Shown piece by piece: positions 1 to 7,482 of a stretch of DNA of 51,558 nt. Location: IMG/VR virus record IMGVR_UViG_3300034022_000666, positions 1-51,558 of that record, one strand, 5' to 3'. Source of the stretch: a virus. The translations under genes and the position numbers were made by a program. Position 1 is the stretch's first letter. Every line of letters begins with the position of its first letter. Below the pieces are notes generated by a model that had not been told where the DNA came from, searched no databases, and saw nothing but the letters and a program-made list of their open reading frames with translations.

Positions 1-2
1 TC

Positions 3-206
3 GTCCCAAAGGGCGATGCGAAAGGCAGCACTCAGATCGTCAGTTACAAGGAATTCTCTTCTCGCCAGCAGAAAATGCTTAAGCGGAATGTGACTCATAC
101 GGATTACAAGGAAGTCAAAAATCTAATGACAGGTACTATCGTCAAGATTCCAGTGGATACTCCTCATTCCTGCGACCCTTCCGGCGAACTTTATTGGACG
201 ATGTAA
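3..206 (+). CDS. C-terminal end of an unrecognised protein (partial)
   Basis: The frame is open from the left edge to a TAA at 204-206 and gives the last 67 residues of a protein that starts outside the window. The tail contains SSRQQKMLKRN and ends CDPSGELYWTM. It is rich in basic residues in the middle and has no membrane segment or repeat. I do not recognise the family. Its codon use and strand match the following genes, so it is likely the last gene of an upstream transcription unit. The reading frame is reasonably sure; the function is unknown. Confidence 0.6.
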   Translation, partial: VPKGDAKGSTQIVSYKEFSSRQQKMLKRNVTHTDYKEVKNLMTGTIVKIPVDTPHSCDPSGELYWTM

Positions 207-237
207 GGATATCAACAACTTAGGTAATTCTTTGTGA

Positions 238-265
238 TTTACTTTCGCGCTGGATATTGTATGAT
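238..265 (+). promoter_or_regulatory. Sigma70-like promoter before the transglycosylase gene
   Basis: TTTACT (238-243) and TATGAT (260-265) are 16 bases apart. Transcription would begin near 272, only a few bases before the ATG at 275. Similar TTTAC(A/T) plus TA-rich pairs occur at 856-884, 4049-4076 and 33179-33207. The call is by motif only. Confidence 0.4.
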
Positions 266-274
266 TGTATCATA

Positions 275-712
275 ATGAAAGTCAAACATATCCTAGCAAT
301 CCTGGCTCTTACTGCTACCGTTTCGGCTCAAAATATCGACCGCCTGGTGGAAGCTCTAGTCCGGACGGAAAGCAACGGTAACGCGGCTGCCATCGGCGAC
401 CGTGGTAAAGCGCTTGGAATCCTTCAGATTCACGCGGTGATGGTCCAGGACTTTAACCGCATCACGGGTAAGAATTACAGACACTCGGACATGTTTGACG
501 AAATCACCTCTCGTGAAGTCGCCAAAGGGGTTCTGAATTTTTACGCAAAACACATCGAAAAAACCATGAACCGTAAAGCCACCGAAAAGGAGCTTGGTTT
601 CATCTGGAACGGTGGCGGTGGTTCTTGGCACCGAGTGGCTTCTCCAATGTCCGACACCAAGCAAAAGAACCTTGAAGCCTATTGGGCCAAGGTCTACAAA
701 AACCTAAAGTAA
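275..712 (+). CDS. Secreted lytic transglycosylase / lysozyme-like protein
   Basis: The protein (145 aa) would cleave peptidoglycan, probably for host lysis. It opens with a typical signal peptide: MKVK, a hydrophobic run over residues 6-16, and a likely cleavage after VSA (residue 18). The mature part has the SLT-type signature TESNGN at residues 31-36, where Glu32 fits the catalytic acid, followed by GKALGILQIH, the family's usual G-x-x-G-x-x-Q block. An in-frame TTG lies six codons upstream at 257, but the ATG at 275 is preferred because it places the signal peptide at the very N-terminus. A sigma70-like promoter sits just upstream. The protein is short for the family and has no cell-wall-binding domain. 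It could instead be a virion-associated or entry enzyme. Confidence 0.75.
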   Translation: MKVKHILAILALTATVSAQNIDRLVEALVRTESNGNAAAIGDRGKALGILQIHAVMVQDFNRITGKNYRHSDMFDEITSREVAKGVLNFYAKHIEKTMNRKATEKELGFIWNGGGGSWHRVASPMSDTKQKNLEAYWAKVYKNLK

Positions 713-718
713 TAAATA
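711..718 (+). promoter_or_regulatory. Late-promoter-like box (AATAAATA) before the folded RNA
   Basis: AATAAATA differs from the T4 late box TATAAATA at one base and overlaps the stop codon of the transglycosylase gene. With T4 geometry, transcription would start near 724, two bases before the 26-pair stem at 726. The same variant precedes the fibre gene at 50598. Confidence 0.35.
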
Positions 719-725
719 ACCTCTG

Positions 726-850
726 AAAGCATCGTTTCAAAAGAGCTTACTTTCACTCAGAAGTAGATCATCGATCAACTACGACCACTTATGGTGGTTT
801 ATCTCTTATAAAGAATCTTCTTTGAGTAGGCTCCTTTGAAACGATGCTTT
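726..850 (+). ncRNA. Candidate structured RNA with a 26-pair closing stem
   Basis: The arms 726-751 and 825-850 pair over 26 positions with one A-C mismatch and one G-U pair, starting AAAGCATCG and ending CGATGCTTT. The 73-base interior can form three small hairpins: GTAG (763-766) with CTAC (779-782); ACCAC (784-788) with GTGGT (794-798); and AAAGA with TCTTT around 810-823. The result is a closed multi-branch fold. A T-rich stretch (TTTTGTTGTTT) follows the stem. No reading frame of useful length covers the interval. It does not match tRNA, tmRNA or a riboswitch class I know. It could be a small phage RNA, a processing site, or an elaborate terminator and 3' stabiliser of the upstream mRNA. 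Confidence 0.55.
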
Positions 851-855
851 TGTTG

Positions 856-884
856 TTTACATTTGACTGAATTCACTTTAATAT
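856..884 (+). promoter_or_regulatory. Sigma70-like promoter before the SH3-fold gene
   Basis: TTTACA (856-861) and TAATAT (879-884) are spaced 17 bases apart. The predicted start near 891 lies about three bases before the ATG at 894, again almost leaderless. It follows immediately after the folded RNA. Confidence 0.4.
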
Positions 885-893
885 ATCTACATA

Positions 894-1151
894 ATGAAAA
901 AATACACATACGCTGAAATTAAGGATACGCTGAAAAATAATAAGCTGGTATTGATCAACTTTACTAAGGTTGATGGTACGGCTAGGACACTTCGTGGAAC
1001 TCTGGATGCTTCTATTATTCCCGGGAACCTTATGCCCAAGGGTGAGAAGAAACTCAATCTGACAGAAGATGCTGTTCGAGTCTACGACATTGAGAATGAT
1101 GGTTGGCGCTCGTTCCGAGTGGATTCAGTTACCTCTATTGAAACCCTCTAA
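894..1151 (+). CDS. Small SH3-like beta-barrel phage protein (DUF2693-like)
   Basis: The 85-residue protein has two recognisable blocks: NFTKVDGTARTLRGTLD (residues 23-39) and VYDIENDGWRSFRVDSV (residues 63-79). Together these look like the small SH3-fold DUF2693 family that is common in tailed phages, where the Trp-Arg-Ser-Phe-Arg block is conserved. No biochemical role is established. The stop codon and the next ATG are only one base apart, so it is co-translated with the following gene. It has no signal peptide or membrane segment. The family assignment rests on pattern recall and is fairly sure; the function is not. Confidence 0.65.
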   Translation: MKKYTYAEIKDTLKNNKLVLINFTKVDGTARTLRGTLDASIIPGNLMPKGEKKLNLTEDAVRVYDIENDGWRSFRVDSVTSIETL

Positions 1152-1152
1152 T

Positions 1153-2400
1153 ATGTCTGTCGACCACATTCTGAAATCTGCTGCGGCAAAGAACCGCAAG
1201 AAGGGGCGCAAGTCGAACCATGGCATTGCTGCGGTCGACTCCCGCTACACAGGTGAGGAACCTATTTGGGATGGTTGGGAGACCTGGCCAGTTGAACAAT
1301 TCTGGAAGGAGTATTCTCGGTCCTTTAATTTCTACAACTATTACTCCACCGCAAAGGATAGCAAGCCAGCCGTGCTAGAATGGATGGTCAACAATAATTA
1401 CACAAAGGAAGATATTTCTGCAGTGAAAGCTGCTCCAGATTATTCTCCTGGTATGACGACAGGTACTCTTTGTACCTGCATGAATAAAGGAATGCCAACA
1501 TTTCATCCTGGAATCAATGACTACCTCAAGTCACTTCGTGGGGATGCATTATCTCAGATTCCCTGCGACATTTTTGTGAAAGAAGCAATTGCCACTTCAA
1601 TCTTTGAAGGTAAAAAGCTAAAACACCGGGATGCAGTGGAAACTATTATTGCTGAAAAGCCGGCTGGTATTTCTCCGATGGATCGCCTTAAAGCCAAATG
1701 CACAAGGACCATGATTATGGATCTTGATGTGCTTATGGACGAATGGTGCGACTCGGGTAATGAGGTACGAGTCATTCCAGTCTATAAGACGATGCAGCAG
1801 CATGAACTTCCTGCTGCAGCATGCACTTTTGTGGAAGACTACCTTAAGAAGTTGCTGAATGAAATGACTGATGCCCACACGGGCGCCAGCGAATACCTTG
1901 CTGAGGCCTATGGCTTCTATACCAAGAAGCAGCTGCTCATGCGCATTGATGCTCTGGCCACAATGATTGATGATCTCACAATGTTTAAGACGAGCGTCAA
2001 GGCTGCCAAGACTCCACGTGAGAAGAAACCCACGGCTGCCACAAAGCAGATTGCAAAGCTTCAGTACCTTAAGCATAGCGAGGAGTTTAAGATTACCTCC
2101 ATCAATCCGATTCGCATTGTCGGAGCCTATCGTCTACTTGCCTTTAACGTAAAGACGCGGATACTGTTTGACTATGTTGCCACTGTGACAGGTGGTTTTA
2201 TTGTCAAGGGTACTACAATCCAGAACTATGATGAGGTAGCCTCCCGCTGCATCCGTCTCCGTAAGCCTGATGAATTCATTCCTATTGCTGTAGGAAGCAC
2301 GGAGAAACAACTTGAAAAGGCGTGGACTCAACTTACCACAAAGATTGCAAAACCAAATGGGCGCATCAATGATGACATTGTGCTCCTCAGAATACTATAA
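1153..2400 (+). CDS. Conserved-looking phage protein of unknown function (415 aa)
   Basis: The start is the ATG at 1153, one base after the previous stop; the frame stays open further upstream but only inside the preceding gene. The N-terminus is basic (AAAKNRKKGRK, residues 8-18). An aromatic-rich block follows (WDGWETWPVEQFWKEY), then three cysteines around residues 105-110 and 185. A lysine-rich segment near residues 285-305 precedes a C-terminal beta-rich region. The overall look is cytosolic and nucleic-acid friendly, but no catalytic motif is visible and I do not recognise a named family. It stands at the head of the gp33-gp59-gp32 group, so a role in replication or late gene expression is possible but unproven. 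Confidence 0.75.
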   Translation: MSVDHILKSAAAKNRKKGRKSNHGIAAVDSRYTGEEPIWDGWETWPVEQFWKEYSRSFNFYNYYSTAKDSKPAVLEWMVNNNYTKEDISAVKAAPDYSPGMTTGTLCTCMNKGMPTFHPGINDYLKSLRGDALSQIPCDIFVKEAIATSIFEGKKLKHRDAVETIIAEKPAGISPMDRLKAKCTRTMIMDLDVLMDEWCDSGNEVRVIPVYKTMQQHELPAAACTFVEDYLKKLLNEMTDAHTGASEYLAEAYGFYTKKQLLMRIDALATMIDDLTMFKTSVKAAKTPREKKPTAATKQIAKLQYLKHSEEFKITSINPIRIVGAYRLLAFNVKTRILFDYVATVTGGFIVKGTTIQNYDEVASRCIRLRKPDEFIPIAVGSTEKQLEKAWTQLTTKIAKPNGRINDDIVLLRIL

Positions 2401-2403
2401 ACT

Positions 2404-2751
2404 ATGGATACTCCAGTAACACAACCACACGACGTTATGGCCATTGCTCGAATGGCATCCGTGATCATCGGCAGTAAAGAATCAATTCTATCAAAACTAA
2501 ACGAATTGTATCCTCTTGAAGCCAAGAGTGAGACGAATCTAACGCCGAAGTTCTATTCGGATATGACCTTTGAGTCTCAGATTGAGAAGCTCCTCAATTT
2601 TAATCGATACAAGAACAGCGCTTTCGTCTATGGCATCATGTACTACTATCAATCCGATAATTCGCCTGAGCGAATCCAATTGATGAAGGACATGAATCTT
2701 CCAGAAGAAACTATTAACTACCGTATTCAGCGCGTAGAACTTCACCGCTAA
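2404..2751 (+). CDS. Unrecognised 115-residue protein upstream of gp33
   Basis: It starts three bases after the previous stop and ends seven bases before gp33, so it belongs to the same operon. The protein looks all-helical: an N-terminal helix with MAIARMASVIIGSK, then FESQIEKLLNFNRYKNSAFVYG and a C-terminal helix rich in Glu and Arg. It has no cysteines and no membrane segment. In T4 the neighbouring position is held by dsbA, a small double-stranded-DNA-binding protein, but I see no real similarity to it. Treat it as a hypothetical protein of the late-transcription/replication cluster. Confidence 0.65.
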   Translation: MDTPVTQPHDVMAIARMASVIIGSKESILSKLNELYPLEAKSETNLTPKFYSDMTFESQIEKLLNFNRYKNSAFVYGIMYYYQSDNSPERIQLMKDMNLPEETINYRIQRVELHR

Positions 2752-2758
2752 TACTACC

Positions 2759-2989
2759 ATGCTCGATAACATCCTCACTAAACAATCCCTTGCTCTGATC
2801 ATTGAAGGTCTCGTGACTAAAGAACACATGACCTACATGGAGGCGGTACTTCATTTCTGTGAGGAACGTCAGATCGATCCATTGGATATTGGCAAGCTTA
2901 TTTCTCCTGCTTTAAAATCAAAGATTGAAGCAGAGGCAATGTCATCAAACCTCTTACCCAAAAGCAATTCATTAGATTCATTCATGTGA
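2759..2989 (+). CDS. 33: Late transcription co-activator, T4 gp33-like
   Basis: The 76-residue protein matches the core of T4 gp33, which bridges host RNA polymerase and the sliding clamp so that the gp55 sigma factor can fire late promoters. The recognisable stretch is HMTYMEAVLHFCEERQIDP followed by KLISPALKSKIEAEA (residues 23-60). The C-terminal tail NSLDSFM is a short hydrophobic-acidic end like the clamp-binding motif of gp33/gp55. It is shorter than T4 gp33 (about 112 residues), as in other environmental T4-like phages. The order gp33 - gp59 - gp32 also matches T4. The TATAAATA boxes throughout the window are its expected targets. Confidence 0.8.
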   Translation: MLDNILTKQSLALIIEGLVTKEHMTYMEAVLHFCEERQIDPLDIGKLISPALKSKIEAEAMSSNLLPKSNSLDSFM

Positions 2990-2990
2990 T

Positions 2991-3470
2991 ATGAATACAA
3001 TCAGCGACAGTCTCACTCAAAAACTTGAGGAGCTATATCCCAAGCCGAAGCCCGAGGTTGTAAAAGAAGAACCCGTTGCAGCAAAAACATGGGATATTGA
3101 CTATACTATTACCACCGGCGCCATTACATCTGGTGGTAATTACGCTAATGGTAGTTACGCTATTCAGTCTACAAATAGCGCTATTACCCTGGGTACCACG
3201 ACGCAGTATCTCACATATGATGAGAATTCACTTATGATTAACACGGCGGGTAACACGTATCCCTTGCCCGTGTATGTACAGAAAATTGTTGAAGACAATA
3301 AGCGTATTACAGTTCTTGATCAAATGATGATTAGAGAATCAAGCGGCTATGGTTCTGTCAGTCTTAAACAACACATTAGCGATAAAATTTTTGACTTTGA
3401 GTTCAGAATGAAAGAGTATATCAGACAGGAAATTGACAAACTAAAATGCAGCCCTGGGACGCCTACCTGA
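2991..3470 (+). CDS. Unrecognised protein between gp33 and gp59
   Basis: The 159-residue protein begins one base after the gp33 stop and overlaps the gp59 start by 25 bases. It has three parts: a charged N-terminal helix (residues 1-30), a Thr/Ser/Gly/Tyr-rich beta segment (about 33-95, including ITSGGNYANGSY), and a C-terminal helical part with charged heptads (about 100-155). The middle looks more like a virion protein than a replication factor, which is odd for this position. No motif tells the role. I could not assign a family. Confidence 0.6.
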   Translation: MNTISDSLTQKLEELYPKPKPEVVKEEPVAAKTWDIDYTITTGAITSGGNYANGSYAIQSTNSAITLGTTTQYLTYDENSLMINTAGNTYPLPVYVQKIVEDNKRITVLDQMMIRESSGYGSVSLKQHISDKIFDFEFRMKEYIRQEIDKLKCSPGTPT

Positions 3471-4066
3471 TATATAATAGTATCAAACTACATTTTGAGA
3501 GCGATTCTTATGACGCGATCAAATACAGTTTTAAGACTTCTGCAACTCAGAAGTCGTTCTTTCAACGTAAGGACAAATACTTCTTTGCTAAATTGGCCAA
3601 GAAGTATCCTGACAAACAGATTTTGATTGACTTCCTGGTCGCAAACTTCGCATCCTTGGATACGAGTAAGTGCTGGGCGGGCAATCTAGTCGAACAGTCT
3701 GCAGAGGATAACTACAAGTTCTATCTGAAAAGGATAGAATCGATGAGTTATTTCTTTGGGGATCAAGTAGACAGACTGGTGGGGCAATGTAAGGGTAGTG
3801 GGCTTTCATTCGATGACTTATTCAAGTCTGAGAATGGAGCTCATCCACGAATTGCCACATTGGTGATGGACAAAACTATTGAGCTTGAAACCTTGGTAGT
3901 TCTCGACATTATGGTGGGCTTTATGAAACGCTCAAAGATTACGGAGACCATTCTATGGCCCGAGTTTTCCAAGAAAGTTCTGAAGTTCAAGCCATTCCTC
4001 AAACAGAAAGTAGACATAAAAAAGTTGCGAGAAATCGTGCTTTTAGGGTTTACAAATAGGGAATAA
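3446..4066 (+). CDS. 59: Loader of replicative helicase, T4 gp59-like
   Basis: At 206 residues it is close to T4 gp59 (217). gp59 binds forked DNA and gp32 and loads the gp41 helicase during recombination-dependent replication. The opening PWDAYLIYNSIKLHFES and the following lysine-rich block with FFQRKDKYFFAKLAKKY are typical of the family. So is the all-helical composition with many Lys and Phe residues. It overlaps the preceding gene by 25 bases and lies directly upstream of gp32, its partner, exactly as in T4. A promoter-like pair for gp32 lies in its last codons. Confidence 0.85.
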   Translation: MQPWDAYLIYNSIKLHFESDSYDAIKYSFKTSATQKSFFQRKDKYFFAKLAKKYPDKQILIDFLVANFASLDTSKCWAGNLVEQSAEDNYKFYLKRIESMSYFFGDQVDRLVGQCKGSGLSFDDLFKSENGAHPRIATLVMDKTIELETLVVLDIMVGFMKRSKITETILWPEFSKKVLKFKPFLKQKVDIKKLREIVLLGFTNRE

Positions 4067-4076
4067 GTGATACTAT
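4049..4076 (+). promoter_or_regulatory. Possible promoter for gp32
   Basis: TTTACA (4049-4054) and TACTAT (4071-4076) are spaced 16 bases apart at the end of gp59. Transcription would start near 4083, leaving a leader of about 33 bases. The -10 is weak. T4 gene 32 likewise has its own promoters. Confidence 0.3.
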
Positions 4077-4115
4077 CATATACGTTACTCATACAACCTC
4101 AATACTAAAAATACT

Positions 4116-5051
4116 ATGTCATTCGCAGATCTCAAAAAGAATCGTGCAAACGAAATCACTAAGCTTACCGCCCAGGCCCAAAAAGTTGGAGGAAGCCAAG
4201 AGAAGAAATCCTATAACGATGATCGTTTCTGGTCACCAGTCGTAGACAAGGCGGGTAATGGTTATGCCGTTATTCGTTTCCTTCCCACCCCAAAAGGTGA
4301 AGAACTTCCATGGGTCCGTTATTGGGACCATGGCTTCAAAGGCCCAAGCGGTCGTTGGTACATCGAAAATTCTCTCACATCGATCGGCCAGCCTGATCCT
4401 GTTGGCGAGCTGAATACTAAACTCTGGGCAACTGGACGTCAGGAAGATCAAGATCTCGTACGTTCACGTAAGCGCCGTCTCCACTATGTCACAAACATTT
4501 TGGTAATCTCTGATCCAGCCAACCCTGCAAATGATGGAAAGATTTTCCTTTACAAGTTCGGTAAGAAAATCTTTGACAAGATGCTGGATCTTATGCAGCC
4601 ATCTTTCCAAGATGAAAAGCCAGTCAATCCATTTGACTTCTGGGCTGGTGCGGATTTCAAACTGAAGATTCGTAATGTCGAAGGTTACCGTAACTATGAC
4701 AAATCCGAATTCGCTTCGATTTCACCCCTCTTTGGTGGTGATGAAGCAAAGCTTGAACAGACCTATAATCAATTGAATCAGCTGAAGGAATTCACTGATG
4801 CAAAGAATTACAAGTCCTATGATGAATTGAAGCGTAAGCTTCTTGAAGTCCTGGGTGAAGAAGGTCAAGTTCTTTCAACCGCTGAATCGGTTGAGCTTGA
4901 TACCACTGCTTCTGCTCCTCGGTATGCCGCAACTCCTGCAGCAGCACCGCAGAGGGAATCATTTAAGCCTGTTGAGGCAGGCAGTGACGATGACGAAGGA
5001 AAAGAGGATGATACCCTTAGCTACTTTGCAAAGCTTGCAAAGGAAGACTAA
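4116..5051 (+). CDS. 32: Single-stranded DNA-binding protein, T4 gp32-like
   Basis: The 311-residue protein coats single-stranded DNA in replication, repair and recombination. The basic N-terminus FADLKKNRANEI (residues 3-14) carries the Lys-Lys-Asn-Arg cooperativity motif. The OB-fold core shows RYWDHGFKGPSGRWYIENS and NILVISDPANPANDGKIFLY, the latter aligning closely with T4. The C-terminus is a Ser/Ala/Pro linker and an acidic tail (GSDDDEGKEDD) used for partner binding. The zinc ligands of T4 gp32 (one His and three Cys after the WYIEN block) are absent; that stretch reads SLTSIGQPDPVGELN. It is therefore a zinc-free type. A strong terminator follows. Confidence 0.93.
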   Translation: MSFADLKKNRANEITKLTAQAQKVGGSQEKKSYNDDRFWSPVVDKAGNGYAVIRFLPTPKGEELPWVRYWDHGFKGPSGRWYIENSLTSIGQPDPVGELNTKLWATGRQEDQDLVRSRKRRLHYVTNILVISDPANPANDGKIFLYKFGKKIFDKMLDLMQPSFQDEKPVNPFDFWAGADFKLKIRNVEGYRNYDKSEFASISPLFGGDEAKLEQTYNQLNQLKEFTDAKNYKSYDELKRKLLEVLGEEGQVLSTAESVELDTTASAPRYAATPAAAPQRESFKPVEAGSDDDEGKEDDTLSYFAKLAKED

Positions 5052-5082
5052 TCCTACCTGAAATCATCTATTATATCATGGC

Positions 5083-5119
5083 AAGGGCCGCTCCTTTACC
5101 GGGGCGGCCCTTCTTTTTT
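5083..5119 (+). terminator. Rho-independent terminator after gp32
   Basis: AAGGGCCGCTCC (5083-5094) and GGGGCGGCCCTT (5101-5112) pair over 12 positions with one G-U pair around a 6-base loop. CTTTTTT follows directly. It ends the gp32 operon and overlaps the last codon of the convergent tape-measure gene, so it also separates the two converging operons. The minus-strand side has no U run. Confidence 0.9.
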
Positions 5120-7277
5120 AGAAACCAAACGCAGGAGACATCTGCCATGCGGTCCGGTCAGGGACGTTATTGCTTGCATAGCTGACTGAACTTACAGTGG
5201 TATTGCTAGTGCCTCCACCGGCACCAGAGCCACCAGGAACGACCACCGGTGCATCCTGGGCCGCAGAGTTGGCATCCTGAGTATCAGACTGCATAGCATT
5301 CATAGTTGCCCCAGAATTGTTAGGAGTTTCTAGGGATGAAATCTTGTTTTCTGGTGCACTTACCATGGCTCCAGATTGAGTATCAGCGGGAGTTACTTCG
5401 GAGGATGTGGCACTATCTTTTGAAGCAGACTCGGGCTTTGCCGAATCTCCACCACCGCTATCCTCAATACCAAGGATAGAGAACGCCTTCTTGATAATTT
5501 TATCCGAGAATGGTAATGGTTGCAGCAGGGTTTTAATTACTCCAGCAAGACCTTCTTTGAGGGATGCAATAAGATCAAAATTCTTAACCTTTTCCCATAG
5601 ATTCTTTACACCTTCAAATGCACCTGAAAAGAAATCCTGGATCATATTCACGGCACTTAAAAGTCCATCCATGATCATCCGACCAATATCGATCTCCTTT
5701 AGCTTTGCTGCAATATCTGTAAATCCGAATTTATCCAGAACCCATGCTGCAAGATTCTTCAGAAGTGTTTGTGGTATGAGAAATATGTCTAATAGAAATA
5801 CGCCGATCTTTTCAGCAATTTCACCAGCAGAACCTGAAAACATATTAGTAAGTTGCTTGTATAGATTCATGGCAATATCCATGGGCATTTGAATAATGTT
5901 CTTCCAAAATCCAACCACAAAATCAAACGCTTTACCAAATAAATCTTTGATGATTCCAGTAAGATCAAAATCACTAATTGCCTTTGCCGCATCTTCAAAT
6001 CCAAGCATACTCATTAATCCGGATAGCAACTTCTTTGGAAGATCGACAATAAGGTACAGTAGATCGTCAAGAACCGTTAAGAGGCCTTGTTTAATTCCAC
6101 CAATAATCTTATCACCTAGAGTTCCTTCCGTATCCTTGAATCCATCAATAAATCCACTAATGAAATCTGTGATAGCCACAATGATTGCAATTGCTGCAGC
6201 AATTGGCCAAAATAGATTTGCAACAACAGTGCCAATGGTCGTAATAACTTCTATTACTCCCATAACGGTTTCTACGAATCCACCAATCCAGCCCAATGCC
6301 TTTTGCATCACTGAACCAACTTCCATTGCGCCAACCTTTTCAAATTTAGCGCTGGTCTTACTCTTGCCAGGAGCCTTTGATTCCATCTTATCTTCTAGTC
6401 CTTGAAGCTGCATCTGCTTACCTGCCTGGCTTTGATCTTCGGCAGAAATTGCAGATTTTTTATCAGCGCTAATAGTTGCCTTTAATTGATCCTTATCAAT
6501 TTTAAGCTGCTGCTCTTCTAACTTTTTAGTATCTTTAACATCCTTGCCAAAGTCCAGTTCAAGCTGCATTTCTTTTGACACTTCAGCCTTTTCTTCTTTA
6601 CGAATATCATCAGTCTTCTTGAACATATCACCAAGCTGCTTGCCAATTCTAGCAGAAGTTTCCTGGGATGTCTTATTCCAAAGTAAGCTATTGACGGTGG
6701 CTTTCTTTTCACCGTCTTTAAGAAGCTCAATGATTGACTTGAACTGATCAATTGACTTTTGACCAAACTTTTTACTGCCTTCTCCTGCAGATTTAAGAAC
6801 TGACAATAGGTGTTCTAGCTGTCTGGCGCTATCATTTGAAACCTTTTTCGTAAGGTCCTTTTCTTCAGTATCAATATCTGAAATGGCTTTGGTATTCTTT
6901 TCTAACTTATCCGACTTTTTGCTATCGCTCTTTACAAATTTCTGGTTTTCTTCCGCAGTTTCGCTTAATACTAAAGCCATATGGGCAATATCTTCCATGA
7001 TAATTGCCACACGCTTATTCATCGTATCAAGTACGACAGTTGCCTCATTAATCGAACCTGTCACCTCAATGCACAGTGCTCCATAAATGTTCTGGAGTTC
7101 TTTAGTAATTCCTTCAAAGATCTTTGGATCAATTACATTACCGATATTTTCAATCGCAGCAAGAGTGCCCACCTCGGTATTAGTAATAAGTGTCCCTAAC
7201 AGTTTATTGCTAATAGCGAGCTGAGAGATTACCTCTGAAAGTTCTGAGGTGGACTTGTTGTCGTTTGATTCGGCCAT
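5118..7277 (-). CDS. Tail tape-measure protein (gp29 equivalent)
   Basis: The 719-residue protein probably sets tail length and occupies the tube lumen. The N-terminal 110 residues are helical. Residues about 110-320 are highly charged coiled coil rich in Lys, Glu and Asp. Residues about 330-600 hold several hydrophobic segments (for example WIGGFVETVMGVIEVITT and FWPIAAAIAIIVAI) separated by amphipathic helices. The last 100 residues are Ser/Ala/Gly rich and end SPAFGF. This composition and the position just downstream of gp26 and the -1-frame cistron fit a tape measure. No sequence motif proves identity with T4 gp29 (590 residues). Confidence 0.75.
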   Translation of the reverse strand: MAESNDNKSTSELSEVISQLAISNKLLGTLITNTEVGTLAAIENIGNVIDPKIFEGITKELQNIYGALCIEVTGSINEATVVLDTMNKRVAIIMEDIAHMALVLSETAEENQKFVKSDSKKSDKLEKNTKAISDIDTEEKDLTKKVSNDSARQLEHLLSVLKSAGEGSKKFGQKSIDQFKSIIELLKDGEKKATVNSLLWNKTSQETSARIGKQLGDMFKKTDDIRKEEKAEVSKEMQLELDFGKDVKDTKKLEEQQLKIDKDQLKATISADKKSAISAEDQSQAGKQMQLQGLEDKMESKAPGKSKTSAKFEKVGAMEVGSVMQKALGWIGGFVETVMGVIEVITTIGTVVANLFWPIAAAIAIIVAITDFISGFIDGFKDTEGTLGDKIIGGIKQGLLTVLDDLLYLIVDLPKKLLSGLMSMLGFEDAAKAISDFDLTGIIKDLFGKAFDFVVGFWKNIIQMPMDIAMNLYKQLTNMFSGSAGEIAEKIGVFLLDIFLIPQTLLKNLAAWVLDKFGFTDIAAKLKEIDIGRMIMDGLLSAVNMIQDFFSGAFEGVKNLWEKVKNFDLIASLKEGLAGVIKTLLQPLPFSDKIIKKAFSILGIEDSGGGDSAKPESASKDSATSSEVTPADTQSGAMVSAPENKISSLETPNNSGATMNAMQSDTQDANSAAQDAPVVVPGGSGAGGGTSNTTVSSVSYASNNVPDRTAWQMSPAFGF

Positions 7278-7278
7278 G

Positions 7279-7482
7279 TTAGTAGGTGACTCCCTTTCGA
7301 GATGTACGTTTCTTTGCTCTTTCGTTTTCTTCTTTTACGTGATTAACCAGCATTGCAACGTAGATCTCCCTCTCCCAAGGCATCATAGAATCAAGCTCTG
7401 ATAGGCTATATTTGTGGTGCTGCATCATGGCGAAGTTGGTCTGGTAATGGTTCGCTAGATTATCGTGTGAGAGGGCTATTAG
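7279..7482 (-). CDS. -1-frame cistron after gp26: gp51-like / tail assembly chaperone 'T' part
   Basis: This frame fills the gap between gp26 and the tape-measure gene and ends two bases before the latter's ATG. It codes LIALSHDNLANHYQTNF, then AMMQHHKY and SLSELDSMMPWEREIY, then a charged tail ending RKGVTY. The upstream part reads like protein, yet the first ATG in frame is only at 7428, which would leave just 49 residues. Reading can enter by a -1 slip at T TTT TTC (7488-7482), directly before the gp26 stop. That would add 67 residues to gp26 and make a 302-residue product. Tail assembly chaperones are made this way in many phages, always just before the tape measure. In T4 the functional counterpart would be gp51. 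Independent initiation at 7428 remains possible. Confidence 0.65.
   Translation of the reverse strand, partial: LIALSHDNLANHYQTNFAMMQHHKYSLSELDSMMPWEREIYVAMLVNHVKEENERAKKRTSRKGVTY

Noticed and set aside
726-850. tRNA or tRNA-like element in the folded intergenic RNA
   Set aside because: The three interior hairpins suggest a cloverleaf, but the closing stem is 26 pairs and no T-loop or anticodon-loop consensus is present.
1069-1152. N-terminal extension of the 1153-2400 gene
   Set aside because: It lies entirely within the preceding gene in another frame; the ATG at 1153 sits just after that gene's stop.
1618-2076. 152-codon minus-strand frame inside the 415-residue gene
   Set aside because: It is a shadow of the plus-strand gene with no motif and no room for its own signals.
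7279-7428. Independent 49-residue gene starting at ATG 7428
   Set aside because: The same frame codes protein-like sequence upstream of this ATG back to the slippery site, so a frameshift product explains more; independent initiation is kept only as an alternative.
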